A stretch of 64,000 bases of DNA from Zopfochytrium polystomum (lineage: Eukaryota > Chytridiomycota > Chytridiomycetes > Chytridiales > Chytridiaceae): NCBI GenBank assembly GCA_025765615.1, contig JAIVFJ010000120.1, forward strand, positions 60,001 to 124,000, read 5' to 3'. Below the pieces are notes generated by a model. The model was not told where the DNA came from. It worked only from the letters and a program-made list of their open reading frames with translations, and made no database searches. Below are positions 9,781 to 19,900 of the stretch, piece by piece. The position numbers and the translations under genes were made by a program. The first letter of the stretch is position 1; the number at the start of each line of letters is the position of its first letter.

Positions 9781-12700
9781 TCATCTCCCCCTTTTAGGCC
9801 TCTTCTGCAACTTGGTGGGGTACCTGGTCTTGAACTCGAGCAGAAGGTCTTGGCAGTGAGTGAGGTTTGACTCAGGCTCCCAGGTGTTGTCAGCATCTGA
9901 GTAACCTTTCCACTTAACAAGGAACTTGAGTGTTCTTCCAAACCACTTGGCATCCAAGATTTGTTCAACCTCAAATTCCTCTTCACCTTCTACCTCAACT
10001 GGAGGAGGAGGAGGAACAACTCTGCCTGGAATGGAATTGGCCACAAACTTCTCTAAAAGGCTGACATGGAAAACTGGGTGGATCTTCATGGATGCAGGGA
10101 GATCCAGCTTGAAGGTGACTGGATTGATTTGCTCCAAGATCTTGAAAGGACCCAACTTGAGGTTGTCTAGCTTGGGACTTGGTCTTTTGGTCTGCAAGTT
10201 CTTCCTCAGAAGCCAAACTTGCTGACCCACAGCAAGGTCATGGTCCATTCTGTGAGTGTTGGCAAATCTTGAGGCATCTTCTTGGGCTTGCTTCAGGGTG
10301 GAGTCCAGGAAGGAGTTGATGATCTTGAGCTTATGTAAGTGTAAAGCCGCAGCAGGAGCTTGGACATTGGATAGGGTCTCTTGTCCCAGAAGATCTCCTC
10401 TTGGATTGAAGCCATAGGTTGCAAAGAAAGGAGATAGCTGGGTGCTTGAGTGGAGAGAATTGTTGAGAGCAAATTCTGCCAGTGGAAGGAGGGTGGGCCA
10501 ATCATCCTGTTGATAGCTGACATAGCACCTCAAATACTGCTCCAGAGTCTGGTTTGTTCTTTCTGTTTGTCCATCAGTCTGAGGGTGATAAGCAGTTGAC
10601 AGTTGAGACTTGATTCCAAGGGCTGCTGTGAGTGCTTTCCAAAATTGAGATCTGAACTGTGGTCCTCTGTCACTGACGATTGACTGAGGCAGCCCATGGA
10701 GCCTGAATATGTGCTGCAAAAACAGGTCTGCTGTTCCTTGTGCATCTATATTCTCAGTGCAGGGGATGAAATGGGCCAACTTTGTCCTTCTGCAGATGAC
10801 AACAAGGATAGAGTCAAATCCATGGGATGGGGGCAGTTTCACAATGAAGTCCATGGATATTGATGACCAAGGGCTGATGGCAATTGGGAGGGGCTCCAGA
10901 AGTCCATAGGGCTTGTGTCTGCTGGATTTGTTTCTTTGACAGGTTTCACAGCTGCTGACATAGTTCTTGATGTACTTCCTCATGCCTGGCCAGTAGAAGT
11001 CTCTGGAAACAAGCTCATATGTCTTGTGCTCTCCTGGGTGTCCAGCTGTTGCTGCATCATGCCTTGTCTTGAGTATCTCAAGTTTTTCCTCTTCTTGGCT
11101 GATTTGAATCTTGTGAGGCTTGGGGTCCTTGGAAATAGCATGGGCCCACACACTGTCAGGAAGCAATGAAAGGTGTGTCTTGGATGGTGGGGTGAAACCA
11201 TCTCCCCCTTCAGGTGCAAGGTCTGTTCTTCTTGACAGGGCATCAGCCACAGTGTTAAGGTGGCCAGGAGAATAGCACAGCTTAAAGTCATACTCAGAGA
11301 GCAGTTCAGCCCACCTGGCATGCCTCTGCTTGAGCAACCTCCTTGCCCTGAAGAAGGTGAGGTTCTTGTGATCAGAATAGACAGAGACGCCTTTAGAACC
11401 AGCCAAGTAGTGTCTCCAGAATTTGAATGCTTCCACAATTGCAAGCAACTCCTTGTCATGGACTGTGTAGTTACACTCAGCACTGTTCAGCTTCCTGGAG
11501 TAATATGCCACTGGGTGCAGAGGAGCAGAGGGGTCCTGAGAGCTTGGCTGGGACAGAACAGCACCAAGGGCATAGTCTGAGGCATCAGTTTCCAAGGTGA
11601 AGGGAAGCAAGGGATCCACATGCTTAAGGAGTGGTGCACTTGTGGTTGCTGTCTTAAGAGCTAGCCAGGCTTGCTCTGCTGCTGGGGTCCATTCAAACTT
11701 GGTGGTCTTCTTGGTGAGATCAGTGAGAGGCTTGGCTATGGCAGAATAGTTGGCAATGAAGGTTCTGTAGAAGTTGCAAAATCCAAGGAAGCTTTGAACA
11801 TCCTTGATGGAATTTGGAGCCTTCCATTCAAGAATAGTTTGGATCTTGTCTGGTGCCATGGAGATCCCTTTGTCAGACACAATGAACCCCAAAAACTCAA
11901 TGGAGGTCTTGTGGAATTCACACTTCTCCAGCTTTGCATAGAGGTGATGCTGTCTGAGTCTCTCCAAGACAGTCTTGACATGTCCCATATGGCTTGCAGT
12001 GTCAGATGAAAATACCAGGATATCATCCAGGTAGACAATGACAAAAAGGTCCAGAATATCCCTGAAGATGTCATTCATCATGCCTTGGAAAATAGCTGGA
12101 GCATTGGTAAGTCCAAAGGGCATGACCAAGTACTCAAAGTGACCGTATTTGCATCTGAAGGCAGTCTTCCATTGATCCTGGGGCTTAATTCTGACCAAAT
12201 TGTAGGCACCTCTGAGGTCAATCTTGGAAAATATCCTTGCATGGCTCAGTTTGTCCAGTAATTCAGAGATGAGAGGCAGTGGATAGCGGTTCTTGACTGT
12301 CATCTCATTGAGATCTCTGTAGTCCACACAGGGTCTCAGTCCCCCATCCTTCTTCTTGACAAAAAAGATGGGAGCTCCAGCTGGTGACTTGGAAGGTTGG
12401 ATGAATCCCTTGTTCAGCATTTCTTCAATGTATTCTTGGAGGGCCTTGGCTTCTGGTGGAGAGAGGTGGTACAGTGGCTTGAAAGGTGGGCTGCAAGTTT
12501 CATCCTTGAGTGGGATTTCACAGTCATAAGGCCTCTGAGCTGGTAGCAGGTCTGCCTTGGTCTTGGAAAACACATCAGCATAAGGGAGATATTCTTTTGG
12601 TAGCTTGGATGCCAGCAAAAGGTCTGATGGGTCCAGGTTGTTGTGCTCCTCAGCAGTGGGGCTTGAATTCTTGACTGGGAACTGTGATTCTTGAATCTTT

Positions 12701-13500
12701 GACTGAGAGTTCTGTTCTTGGCAAAGACTGTGAGCTGTGGAACTTGAATCTTGAATGTGGACTGTGAACTGTGGTACTTGAATCTTTGACTGTGGGTTCT
12801 GTGAACAAGAGTCATGGCCATGACTGTGAGCTCTATGAGCTCTACTTGAATCTTGACTGTGAACTGTGAACTGTGGAACTTGAGTCTTGGCTGGCTGTGA
12901 ATCTTGAATCAAGGGCTTGAGAGCATGAGACTTGGGGGCTTGACTTGAGTTTTGGGTGACTGTTCCGATTGGTGGAGGTTGGACTTGACCAGTGACCCAA
13001 TCAATGGCAGGGTTCTGGGCTTGCAGCCATGGTAATCCCAGGATGACAGAGAATGTGGGTGAGCCAAGATCCAATACTTCCAGATTGACCATGGATGGTG
13101 GAAAGTCTTGGATGTGGAGGTTTAGCTTGGTTTCATGGCTGATTTCCTTGAACAGAGCATGATTGGCAAAGTGGACCTTGAGGGGTGTGGATTTCTTGAT
13201 CGTAGGAATGGCACAAGACTTGGCAAGGGTGGCATCAATGATGTTGCAGGATGATCCAGAGTCTATAAGGGCCTTGGTTGTGATGGTTGACTTGGGTGAG
13301 AGTTGAATCTTGACATCCATGGTGAGTTGGTGGGGCTTGGAATCTGAGGTGTTTGTGGTGCTGGTGGTGGTGATGAAACAGGGGCAGCTTGGAGGAGGGT
13401 CCAGGGAATTGCCCCTCAGTGAGCCTGGACCTGGGAGTTTGGGTGCTTCTTCCTTGGGCAGTCCTTGACAGCGTGTTCCTTGGAGCCACAGTAGAAACAC
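9781..13500 (-). CDS. pol: Gypsy Pol polyprotein (PR-RT-RH-IN-chromodomain), copy 1
   Basis: Open frame of 1,239 codons, in the -1 frame relative to gag and overlapping its 3' end by 85 nt. It has no ATG at its head, so it should be entered by frameshifting at 13437-13443. Order of domains: aspartic protease (DSG, ~80-82), reverse transcriptase (YLDD ~488), RNase H (LETDASD ~635), integrase zinc region (H-H then CETC, ~812-855) and catalytic D-D-E (MDF ~882, SDRG ~942, TER ~978), then a C-terminal chromodomain (~1175-1216, LVKWKGY...NTWEPE) that should steer insertion to modified chromatin. The linker between protease and RT has repeated IQVPQFTVH-QDSS units. The catalytic residues I checked are all present. 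Confidence 0.96.
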   Translation of the reverse strand: MFLLWLQGTRCQGLPKEEAPKLPGPGSLRGNSLDPPPSCPCFITTTSTTNTSDSKPHQLTMDVKIQLSPKSTITTKALIDSGSSCNIIDATLAKSCAIPTIKKSTPLKVHFANHALFKEISHETKLNLHIQDFPPSMVNLEVLDLGSPTFSVILGLPWLQAQNPAIDWVTGQVQPPPIGTVTQNSSQAPKSHALKPLIQDSQPAKTQVPQFTVHSQDSSRAHRAHSHGHDSCSQNPQSKIQVPQFTVHIQDSSSTAHSLCQEQNSQSKIQESQFPVKNSSPTAEEHNNLDPSDLLLASKLPKEYLPYADVFSKTKADLLPAQRPYDCEIPLKDETCSPPFKPLYHLSPPEAKALQEYIEEMLNKGFIQPSKSPAGAPIFFVKKKDGGLRPCVDYRDLNEMTVKNRYPLPLISELLDKLSHARIFSKIDLRGAYNLVRIKPQDQWKTAFRCKYGHFEYLVMPFGLTNAPAIFQGMMNDIFRDILDLFVIVYLDDILVFSSDTASHMGHVKTVLERLRQHHLYAKLEKCEFHKTSIEFLGFIVSDKGISMAPDKIQTILEWKAPNSIKDVQSFLGFCNFYRTFIANYSAIAKPLTDLTKKTTKFEWTPAAEQAWLALKTATTSAPLLKHVDPLLPFTLETDASDYALGAVLSQPSSQDPSAPLHPVAYYSRKLNSAECNYTVHDKELLAIVEAFKFWRHYLAGSKGVSVYSDHKNLTFFRARRLLKQRHARWAELLSEYDFKLCYSPGHLNTVADALSRRTDLAPEGGDGFTPPSKTHLSLLPDSVWAHAISKDPKPHKIQISQEEEKLEILKTRHDAATAGHPGEHKTYELVSRDFYWPGMRKYIKNYVSSCETCQRNKSSRHKPYGLLEPLPIAISPWSSISMDFIVKLPPSHGFDSILVVICRRTKLAHFIPCTENIDAQGTADLFLQHIFRLHGLPQSIVSDRGPQFRSQFWKALTAALGIKSQLSTAYHPQTDGQTERTNQTLEQYLRCYVSYQQDDWPTLLPLAEFALNNSLHSSTQLSPFFATYGFNPRGDLLGQETLSNVQAPAAALHLHKLKIINSFLDSTLKQAQEDASRFANTHRMDHDLAVGQQVWLLRKNLQTKRPSPKLDNLKLGPFKILEQINPVTFKLDLPASMKIHPVFHVSLLEKFVANSIPGRVVPPPPPVEVEGEEEFEVEQILDAKWFGRTLKFLVKWKGYSDADNTWEPESNLTHCQDLLLEFKTRYPTKLQKRPKRGR

Positions 13501-14339
13501 AGTCCCTGCTGGGCCCTCCTTGTTTTCTCCTCTTGGCTCAGAGGACCCTTAGGAAGTGTCTCAACTGCATCCACTTGCATGGGTTCAGGAACTGTAAGAG
13601 CTTGAGGGACTGGGGTAGGCCTTGATGCAGTTCCTACTTGTCTTTGCTTCAGCCTCTTGGAGTAGAGTCTGTTGTCAATCTTGATGGCAAGGAGAATGTA
13701 CTCTTCCAAGGTCTCAGGGATGTGCAGAGACTGGGAGAGCATGCCTTGGATAGACTCATGGAGACCATCATGGTACAGCTCCATCAGAGCTGCATCATTG
13801 TATCCAGAGTCTCTGGCTAGTTGCTTGAATCGGTTGGTGTAGGCCACACAAGATTGCTTTCCTTGCTTGATATGCTTGAGCTTGGATCTTGCTGTCCAAG
13901 ATGCGTAGGGGTCACCAAAGGTAGCTTCCAGCCCCTCCCAGAGCTCTTGCAGGGTGGTGGGTGTGCTTGGGAGAGATCTGTACCATGATTGAGCTTGACC
14001 AGACAGGAGGGTGCTTGTGAAAAGAACCTTGACTTGCTCACTGGGAAATCTTGAAGGTTGGAGAAGGATGACATTCTCCACAGTGGCCATGAAGTTCCTA
14101 AGGTCTTTGGCCAGCCCAGTGAACTTGTCAGGGCTGGGAACCTTGGGCTCTCTTGCTTGGTTGGCTTGAGGCAGGGGAAGAGCTTGATGTTCTTGTTGGT
14201 GAAGTTGTTGTTGAAGCTGGTGCTGCTGGTGAAGGACTTGTTCTTGAAGTTGGTGTGTCTGTCTTGAGAGGGCTTGTAATTGGTCCATCAAGGCTTGGAA
14301 GGCAGTTGCATCAGGGAAGGTGTTGTTTGGGTCAGACAT
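13416..14339 (-). CDS. gag: Gypsy Gag, copy 1
   Basis: 307 residues from the ATG at 14339. N-terminal Gln/His-rich coiled stretch (~20-55), a retrotransposon capsid-type core (~70-200, with AQSWYRSL and a FK-LARDSG motif), and one CCHC zinc knuckle near the end (CFYCGSKEHAVKDC). It packages element RNA into virus-like particles. It reads identically to copy 2 (46153-47076). The stop lies just downstream of the CCCAAAC slip site that feeds ribosomes into pol. Confidence 0.96.
   Translation of the reverse strand: MSDPNNTFPDATAFQALMDQLQALSRQTHQLQEQVLHQQHQLQQQLHQQEHQALPLPQANQAREPKVPSPDKFTGLAKDLRNFMATVENVILLQPSRFPSEQVKVLFTSTLLSGQAQSWYRSLPSTPTTLQELWEGLEATFGDPYASWTARSKLKHIKQGKQSCVAYTNRFKQLARDSGYNDAALMELYHDGLHESIQGMLSQSLHIPETLEEYILLAIKIDNRLYSKRLKQRQVGTASRPTPVPQALTVPEPMQVDAVETLPKGPLSQEEKTRRAQQGLCFYCGSKEHAVKDCPRKKHPNSQVQAH
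13437..13443 (-). promoter_or_regulatory. -1 ribosomal frameshift slip site, copy 1
   Basis: On the minus strand this is CCCAAAC, in the X-XXY-YYZ register of gag. Five nucleotides later an 8-bp stem GGTCCAGG/CCTGGACC with an 18-nt loop follows, spanning the gag stop. The pol frame is -1, as this signal predicts. Confidence 0.8.
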
Positions 14340-14379
14340 GATGGCAGAGAGTAGTGGGAGAGGGTGAAGTGAATTATGA

Positions 14380-14732
14380 TGTCAGGAACAGGGCAGGACA
14401 GGACAAGGCAGACAAGGAACTGAGAGGAGTGATGATTGTATTGGAAACAATAATTCACTTGAGGGATGGGACAGGTCCCCCATCCCCCTTTTATACCTTT
14501 TGAGAGTGTTCCTTGTCAAGACTCCAAGAAAGTTCCAGAAAGAGCAATTAGTAATACAATGATACCAATGATACCAATGACAACAAGACAAGTCAGGAAA
14601 GCAAAGAAGGTTCCAGAAGGTTCCACAAGGTTCCATGAAGGAATGTTCTAGAAGGTTCCAGAAGGTTCCAGAAGGTTCCATGAAGGAATGTTCTAGAAGG
14701 TTCCAGAGGTTTCCAGAGGGTGATTCATAACA
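14380..14732 (-). repeat. 5' LTR of gypsy copy 1
   Basis: 353 bp, with the promoter (TATAAAAG) and, about 35 nt downstream of it, AAGTGAATTAT, whose reverse complement is the putative primer site just inside the element. Confidence 0.97.
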
Positions 14733-14737
14733 TGTGT
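14733..14737 (+). repeat. Target-site duplication TGTGT (right)
   Basis: Matches 9423-9427 exactly and closes the gypsy copy 1 insertion. Confidence 0.9.
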
Positions 14738-15365
14738 CCTAGTAGGATAAAGTAAGAAGAGTCCCACTGTCTCCCACCCCTGTGTGCCCCCTCCTTGGAT
14801 TGAGTTGGAACTTCTCCTTGGAGTGAGACAAGTTGTGTCTGGTTCTGTTAAGTGGAAAACAGTTCTTATTTAATTCAACAGACACCTCTGCACACTAACT
14901 GTTCCTTGTGTTTGCCCTCTGTGTCCAACCCCCTCCAACTTAGGGATTGTCTTTGACAGAGAGGGAGCCTTGCTCCATGGTGGTGGCTCCAACAGACTGG
15001 GGTCTGGCCACTTTCCTCCCCACTCTCTTGTCTTCTTCAGATGGATTGGAGTGCTGCACTTAGTGCCGCTCCCTGGAGCTTGCTGCCTCTTGCGCCCCCA
15101 GCATTGTTACTGGATTTCCCAGTCCCCTTTGGCTTTGGCTTTTGCCTCCCATTTGGCCCACCCTGTGTCATGGACCAGAGAACCCTGCACATTCTTTGCT
15201 AGTGTGCCACCTTTTCACAGTTGCCTTTGGTCTGAGTGTGAAAGTCCTCTCTTTGTGTGTAGTAAGAGAGTTTCTTTGTGTTTCTTAGGCTTCTTAAGAC
15301 TCCAAATACATTGTCCTGTCTAGTGGCCCCTAGACATCTCCATTTTGCCCTTTTTCACTTTTCAG
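14738..15365. other. Unassigned insert DNA
   Basis: Continuation of the DNA at 8733-9422 once the gypsy element is removed. A 117-codon frame at 14970-15323 (plus) is Cys/Leu/Phe-rich and matches nothing I know. I see no transposase or RT motif. Confidence 0.4.
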
Positions 15366-15686
15366 GTGTAAACAGTCTACTCTGAGTGAGTGAGTGTAAG
15401 GAGTGAATGAAGTGGAGATGTGTGTTTGTGGGTGGCCCTTCTCCCTAACTTGGAGAGAAAAGAGAAAAACTCTGTTATGAATTATTGATACATAATGATG
15501 ATATACACGCTGTAATAGTTGCTAGGCAAGCGTGACCAGCACAGGGTAAAAACCTCTCCTATATTATCTGCTTGAGCAGAGGAGGAGGAAAACTGTTGAC
15601 ACTGGGTTTCTGTTCCACTTAATACTCAGAGTATTTGTCATCAGCGCAAGCCAGCGCCCAGGTCTGCATTGGCGGTGGCTCGCTCT
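15366..15686 (+). repeat. Dispersed repeat R1, longest copy
   Basis: Starts GTGTAAACAGTCTACTCTG and, ~235 bp on, has ACTGTTGACAC, an imperfect inverted match to its first 11 bases. This suggests a small MITE-like core. A further shared tail (ATACTCAGAGTATTTGTCA, GCCAGCGCCC) continues to the LTR. Other copies lie at 2.8, 8.7, 36.6, 45.4 and 52.1 kb. Confidence 0.75.
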
Positions 15687-16110
15687 TGTTATGTATCACC
15701 CTCTGGAAACCTCTGGAACCTTCTAGAACATTCCTTCATGGAACGTTGTGGAACCTTCTGGAACCTTCTTTGCTTTCCTGACTTGTCTTGTTGTCATTGG
15801 TATCATTGGTATCATTGTATTACTAATTGCTCTTTCTGGAACTTTCTTTGAGTCTTGACAAGGAACACTCTCAAAAGGTATAAAAGGGGGATGGGGGACC
15901 TGTCCCATCCCTCAAGTGAATTATTGTTTACAATACAAACATCACTCTGCTTGGACGTTCTGTATTCATTGATGTTGAGGACTTTGAGAACAAGCAGGTG
16001 CTTTTCGACTGCCTGTCAATATCTCAAATTGGAAGCGCACCAACCACAAAGGTGGGAAGTGTCAGGAACAGGGCAGGACAGGACAAGGCAGACAAGGAAC
16101 TGAGAGGAGG
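15687..16110 (+). mobile_element. Gypsy LTR with internal micro-inversion, left inner arm
   Basis: The LTR body runs normally from 15687 (TGTTATG) to 15947 (ATCACTC). The next piece is 112 bp of unrelated DNA (15948-16059), and then the last ~50 bp of the LTR in reverse orientation (16060-16110). Flipping 15948-16110 restores a normal LTR end followed by flank. The same rearrangement is present at 35279-35687 on the other arm. Confidence 0.85.
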
Positions 16111-16921
16111 ACCCCACAGGGAGGCCACCACAAGGGAGTGACAAGGACTGAGTACAGTGTGGCTCTTGTTGCCCAAAACTTGTTTCATGCTAGCTTTTCT
16201 CTTTCCAATTTTTTTTTTTTTTTTTCCCCATCAAAACTCAGCAACATCAAGCCAGTGTACAGAGAGTGGCCAGCCAATGGCAGAGGCAGCCCCAAGTTGC
16301 ATGCAATCCCAAGGTCACCAACCTCAGAAACCATGTGGGACCGAGGTGTAATGTGGCTGCCGTGAACATGTAGGGCATCCTTCAATGTCTTATACACAGG
16401 GAAATGAAAAATCGTTGGGGTGTTGGATAATGTGTCCCAGGAGAAACCATCCAATACAGTAACTTGCACATAATATTGTTGTCTCATTCTTATTCTTTAT
16501 TCTTAATTTTTATTTATTTCATTTTCTTTGTAGGAGCAGACTTTGGTTTGGGATGGGGTTGACAAATCAGGTATGTGTTCTGTTGTGCGCAACTTGCTTC
16601 TCTGACAACTTGAACTGATCCTCTTTCGTTTTCATTTTTTCATTTTTCCAATTTTTTTTTTTGACATGTGCTTTTGTCGTATTTTGTCTTTGTTGGGGGT
16701 CCTTGTCGCTCGTCTTTAATTGTACACAAGCACATGGCAAAAAGAACCATCGTTGTTACACTTCTGGCAGTGCCACCCAAAAAAAAACAACACCTTTTGC
16801 GGGCTCCACTTTTTATTTTTTTTTCCCGTTCCCCGCTCTCATGTATTTCATAGTGATGCACTCCTTTCAAGGATAACCTTGCAAAGACTTTCGCGACAAA
16901 GAACTTGATTGGAGCAAGAAC

Positions 16922-16958
<37 letters not shown>

Positions 16959-16972
16959 AAAATTCAGGGTCT
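16111..16972. other. Arm DNA downstream of the NLR gene (left)
   Basis: Contains a long poly-A (about 16923-16956) just past the NLR stop. A 100-codon frame at 16185-16487 (minus, ATG, begins MRQQYYVQVTVLDGFSWDTL) is repeated at 34901 on the right arm but there reads to 154 codons because of a poly-A length change. No family recognised; the frame may be fortuitous. Confidence 0.4.
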
Positions 16973-19900
16973 TTAGACTCGCTTCAGGACGTACATACGC
17001 GAGCCTTTTGTGAGCACAAGGACGTTTTGCTTGTACGCGGCTTCACCGTTCGCAAACACAGGTACCCACATGAGCTTCTGGCCATGACCGTCCAGGATCC
17101 ACGAATCTTTGCTCAGCGTGACGTCGCCGCTGGCTTTGACGCCCTCGACGGCGGAAAACTGTGCGCCTGTGCTCCCATCCGTTATGCGGCGGCCGTCTTG
17201 GAGGCTCCACGCTTCGACGTGGCCCGTCCCCTTTTCTTTGCAAAAAACAACCGTGCAGTCGTCGTTGAAGCGTACCTCGGCAATGTCATTGCCCAAAATA
17301 GCGTCGTCAATGGAGTTGCTTGGCACCGGCGTGTTCCATGGCAGCAAGTTGAGGACGTTATCCGAGTTTGATATTGCGATGGCTTCACCTGTCGTGGACG
17401 ATGCCGAGTAGCCGATGGCAATATGATAGTTGGGGTAGGAGTGGTAGTGAAAGTTCTTGCAAATTCTTGTGGACAAGTCGATCACTTTAACGCGCCCACC
17501 AACGTCAGTCAAAACGAGGCTCTTCCCGTCCCTAGTAATTGTAACGGCTGTCACTGAATCGCCCTCGTACGTGAACGTCGCAGTGCAGGTCGCGTCTTCC
17601 AAGTTCCACAGCTTGGCCGCTCCGGCCGAGTTTCCAGTGGCCAGGATCGACCGGTCAGGGTAAAATGCCACCGAATTAACGGCTGCCGAGTCCTCGAGGC
17701 TGTAAACGGGGGTCTCTTGACCGACTTTCCAGATTTTCACCGTGCAATCAGTCGAAGCGGACGCGAACAAGGAGCCATCGGAAGAGGCGGCGACGGAGGT
17801 CACATCTTCGCCGTGGCCGACAAACGCGCAAGCCGTCTCCAGAGACGAAAGCGACAGCGCTTTCAATCCCCCCTGGGTTCCCGCGACAATCACGTACCTC
17901 TCAGTCAGGGCAAGCGATAGAACCTCGAACCCGACGTCGGCTGCCTTCACGCAGGACCCGTCGAGTGCGCGCCACACGCGCACCGTGCCGTCTCGAGACC
18001 CGGACACGACCGACTTGTCGTCCGCGAGAAACGCAACGGCGCTCACGCCCGCGCGGTGGCCCTCCACCGTCGCCAGGCAGAACCCGTCCACCGACCACAC
18101 CTTGACCGTCCCGTCGTCGGACGCCGACGCCACCATCCTCCCGTCGCGCGAAAAGCTCGCGCACCGCACGGGTCCCGCGTGTCCGAGGAACGTCAACGGC
18201 CCCCACTCACGCTCGTGCCCCACGACAAACCGGAACGGCGCCCGCCCGCCCGCGGCGCCGCCGCCGTTTCCGTCGCCGCCGCCAAAGCGCCGGAAAAACT
18301 CGCAACGCTTCTTTGCCCACACCCCGACCGTCGCGTATACTTGTAGCGGGTTGTGCTGGAGCGGGATGAGGAAGTTGATGGCGATGTTCCGCACGTCGTG
18401 CAGCAGCGCGCGCACCGTCTGGGCCGCCGCCTCCCCGTCGCTGCCGCCGCGCTCCCCCGACGCGGTCACAGCGGTCCCCACTGCCGTCGCCATTTCGACC
18501 GTTTGCCGCCGCATCCCGAGAAGCAGCATCGCTTCCATCCAGTTTGCGAGTTTTGTCTCGCACAAAGTTCGCAGGGTCGTCGAGCAGCTCGTGCTTGCGG
18601 TGGGCGTCGACATAGTGGCGAGCCCAGTACGACGCGGCATAGGCCACGTCGTCTGGAAGCACTCGTTTCGCCGGCGTGTAAGGGGCAGAGGCTTCCAGTC
18701 CCGCCATGTTGTAGTGAAGCTTTGTGTTCAGGATGTGAAGACATTGCTTGGCGATGCGCAGGTCGCACTCAAATTGATCAAAGTGGAGCCGTTCACCCGA
18801 ACGTTCCGCGTTGACGAGAAAGTCTTTCAAGCTTTTGTGGAGAATAGAGACGAGTCCGTCGTCGATGTTGAGAATTGGTCGAAGCTTGAAGTGATGCAGA
18901 TGTAAGTGGAAACAACAATCGATTTATAATGAAAATTAGTGGATGGAATATTCAACGGCATATCCGAACCTTGGAAATGGCAAAGCCCGTGTCGGCTACA
19001 CTCATATCGCCCAGTGACGCAAGAGTCTGAATAGTCACAGGCTCGCGAGCGGCGAGCACCGTCTCGAGAACCCGCCTGACCCCCGTTAAATCCGACGATT
19101 CTTGGGTGATCCGGGTCATGACGAGCTTATACACGTTGTCAGGTCCTGACTCGAACAGCTCGATCCTCTGCAGCAGGCTCGCCGCGTCACGAAGGCCATC
19201 GCTGGTGTCGCTGCCGAGAAACGAGAAGACGGCTCTGGCATAGATGAACAGCCCCTCCGACTTTTCCACAAGCCGGTCCACGCACGCGCGCGCCAGCGCG
19301 TTGCCGTCCATCAGGGACTCGTCGCCCCACCGGAGCATCTTTGCGACACAAGCCCGCGAAAAAATCGCAAGGTCGCGCAGATTGTCCTCGTCCGTGGGCT
19401 TGAGGATCATCGGGTTCACCGTCGACAGCTCCTCCCAGATGTCCTCGTCCGGCCGGCCCGTCGTGAATATCTTTACAAAGGGCGGCAGCAGCGCCGACGT
19501 CTGGGTCAGGATTCTCAAGAGCTTGGCGCGCGACGCTGGGTCGCACTCGTCCAGCGCGTCGACGACTAGCACCACCGGCTTGCTGTCCTCGACCGGAACT
19601 TGTTTCAGCCCCTCGACAATGATGGTCTTGAAAGCCTCAATGGGCCTGTCCAGCACGCTTCCAAGGCCTGAACGCACGTCTTGCTCGTCTTGCGCCATAA
19701 CCTGATCCGCAACTTTTCGCACGGACGGAAAGAGCTTGGATAGATCCCAAACCATCGTCGAGACGATACGTGCAGGGTTGCGCTTGTGCTCGTCATTATG
19801 GCGGCAGTAAAAGACGGAACCGACGGTGTACTCTGGGAGCTGAATTTCCTTTTGCTCCGCTACAAGCCATGCGATGATGGATTTTCCCGTTCCAGCCGCA

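Larger units (their letters stand above)
9428..14732 (-). mobile_element. Intact Ty3/gypsy chromovirus, copy 1
   Basis: 5,305 bp with LTRs of 353 bp at 9428-9780 (3') and 14380-14732 (5'), TG...CA ends and a 5-bp target duplication TGTGT. It contains gag and a -1-frame pol with protease, RT, RNase H, integrase and chromodomain. The primer site next to the 5' LTR is the reverse complement of an 11-nt LTR segment, which suggests Tf1-type self-priming. It differs from copy 2 (45760-51064) by only a few residues in Pol. Both copies look recently active. Confidence 0.97.

Noticed and set aside
17742..18905. 387-codon plus-strand frame opposite the NLR WD40 region
   Set aside because: Antisense shadow; its right-arm mirror is broken by the same indel, and it has no recognisable domain.
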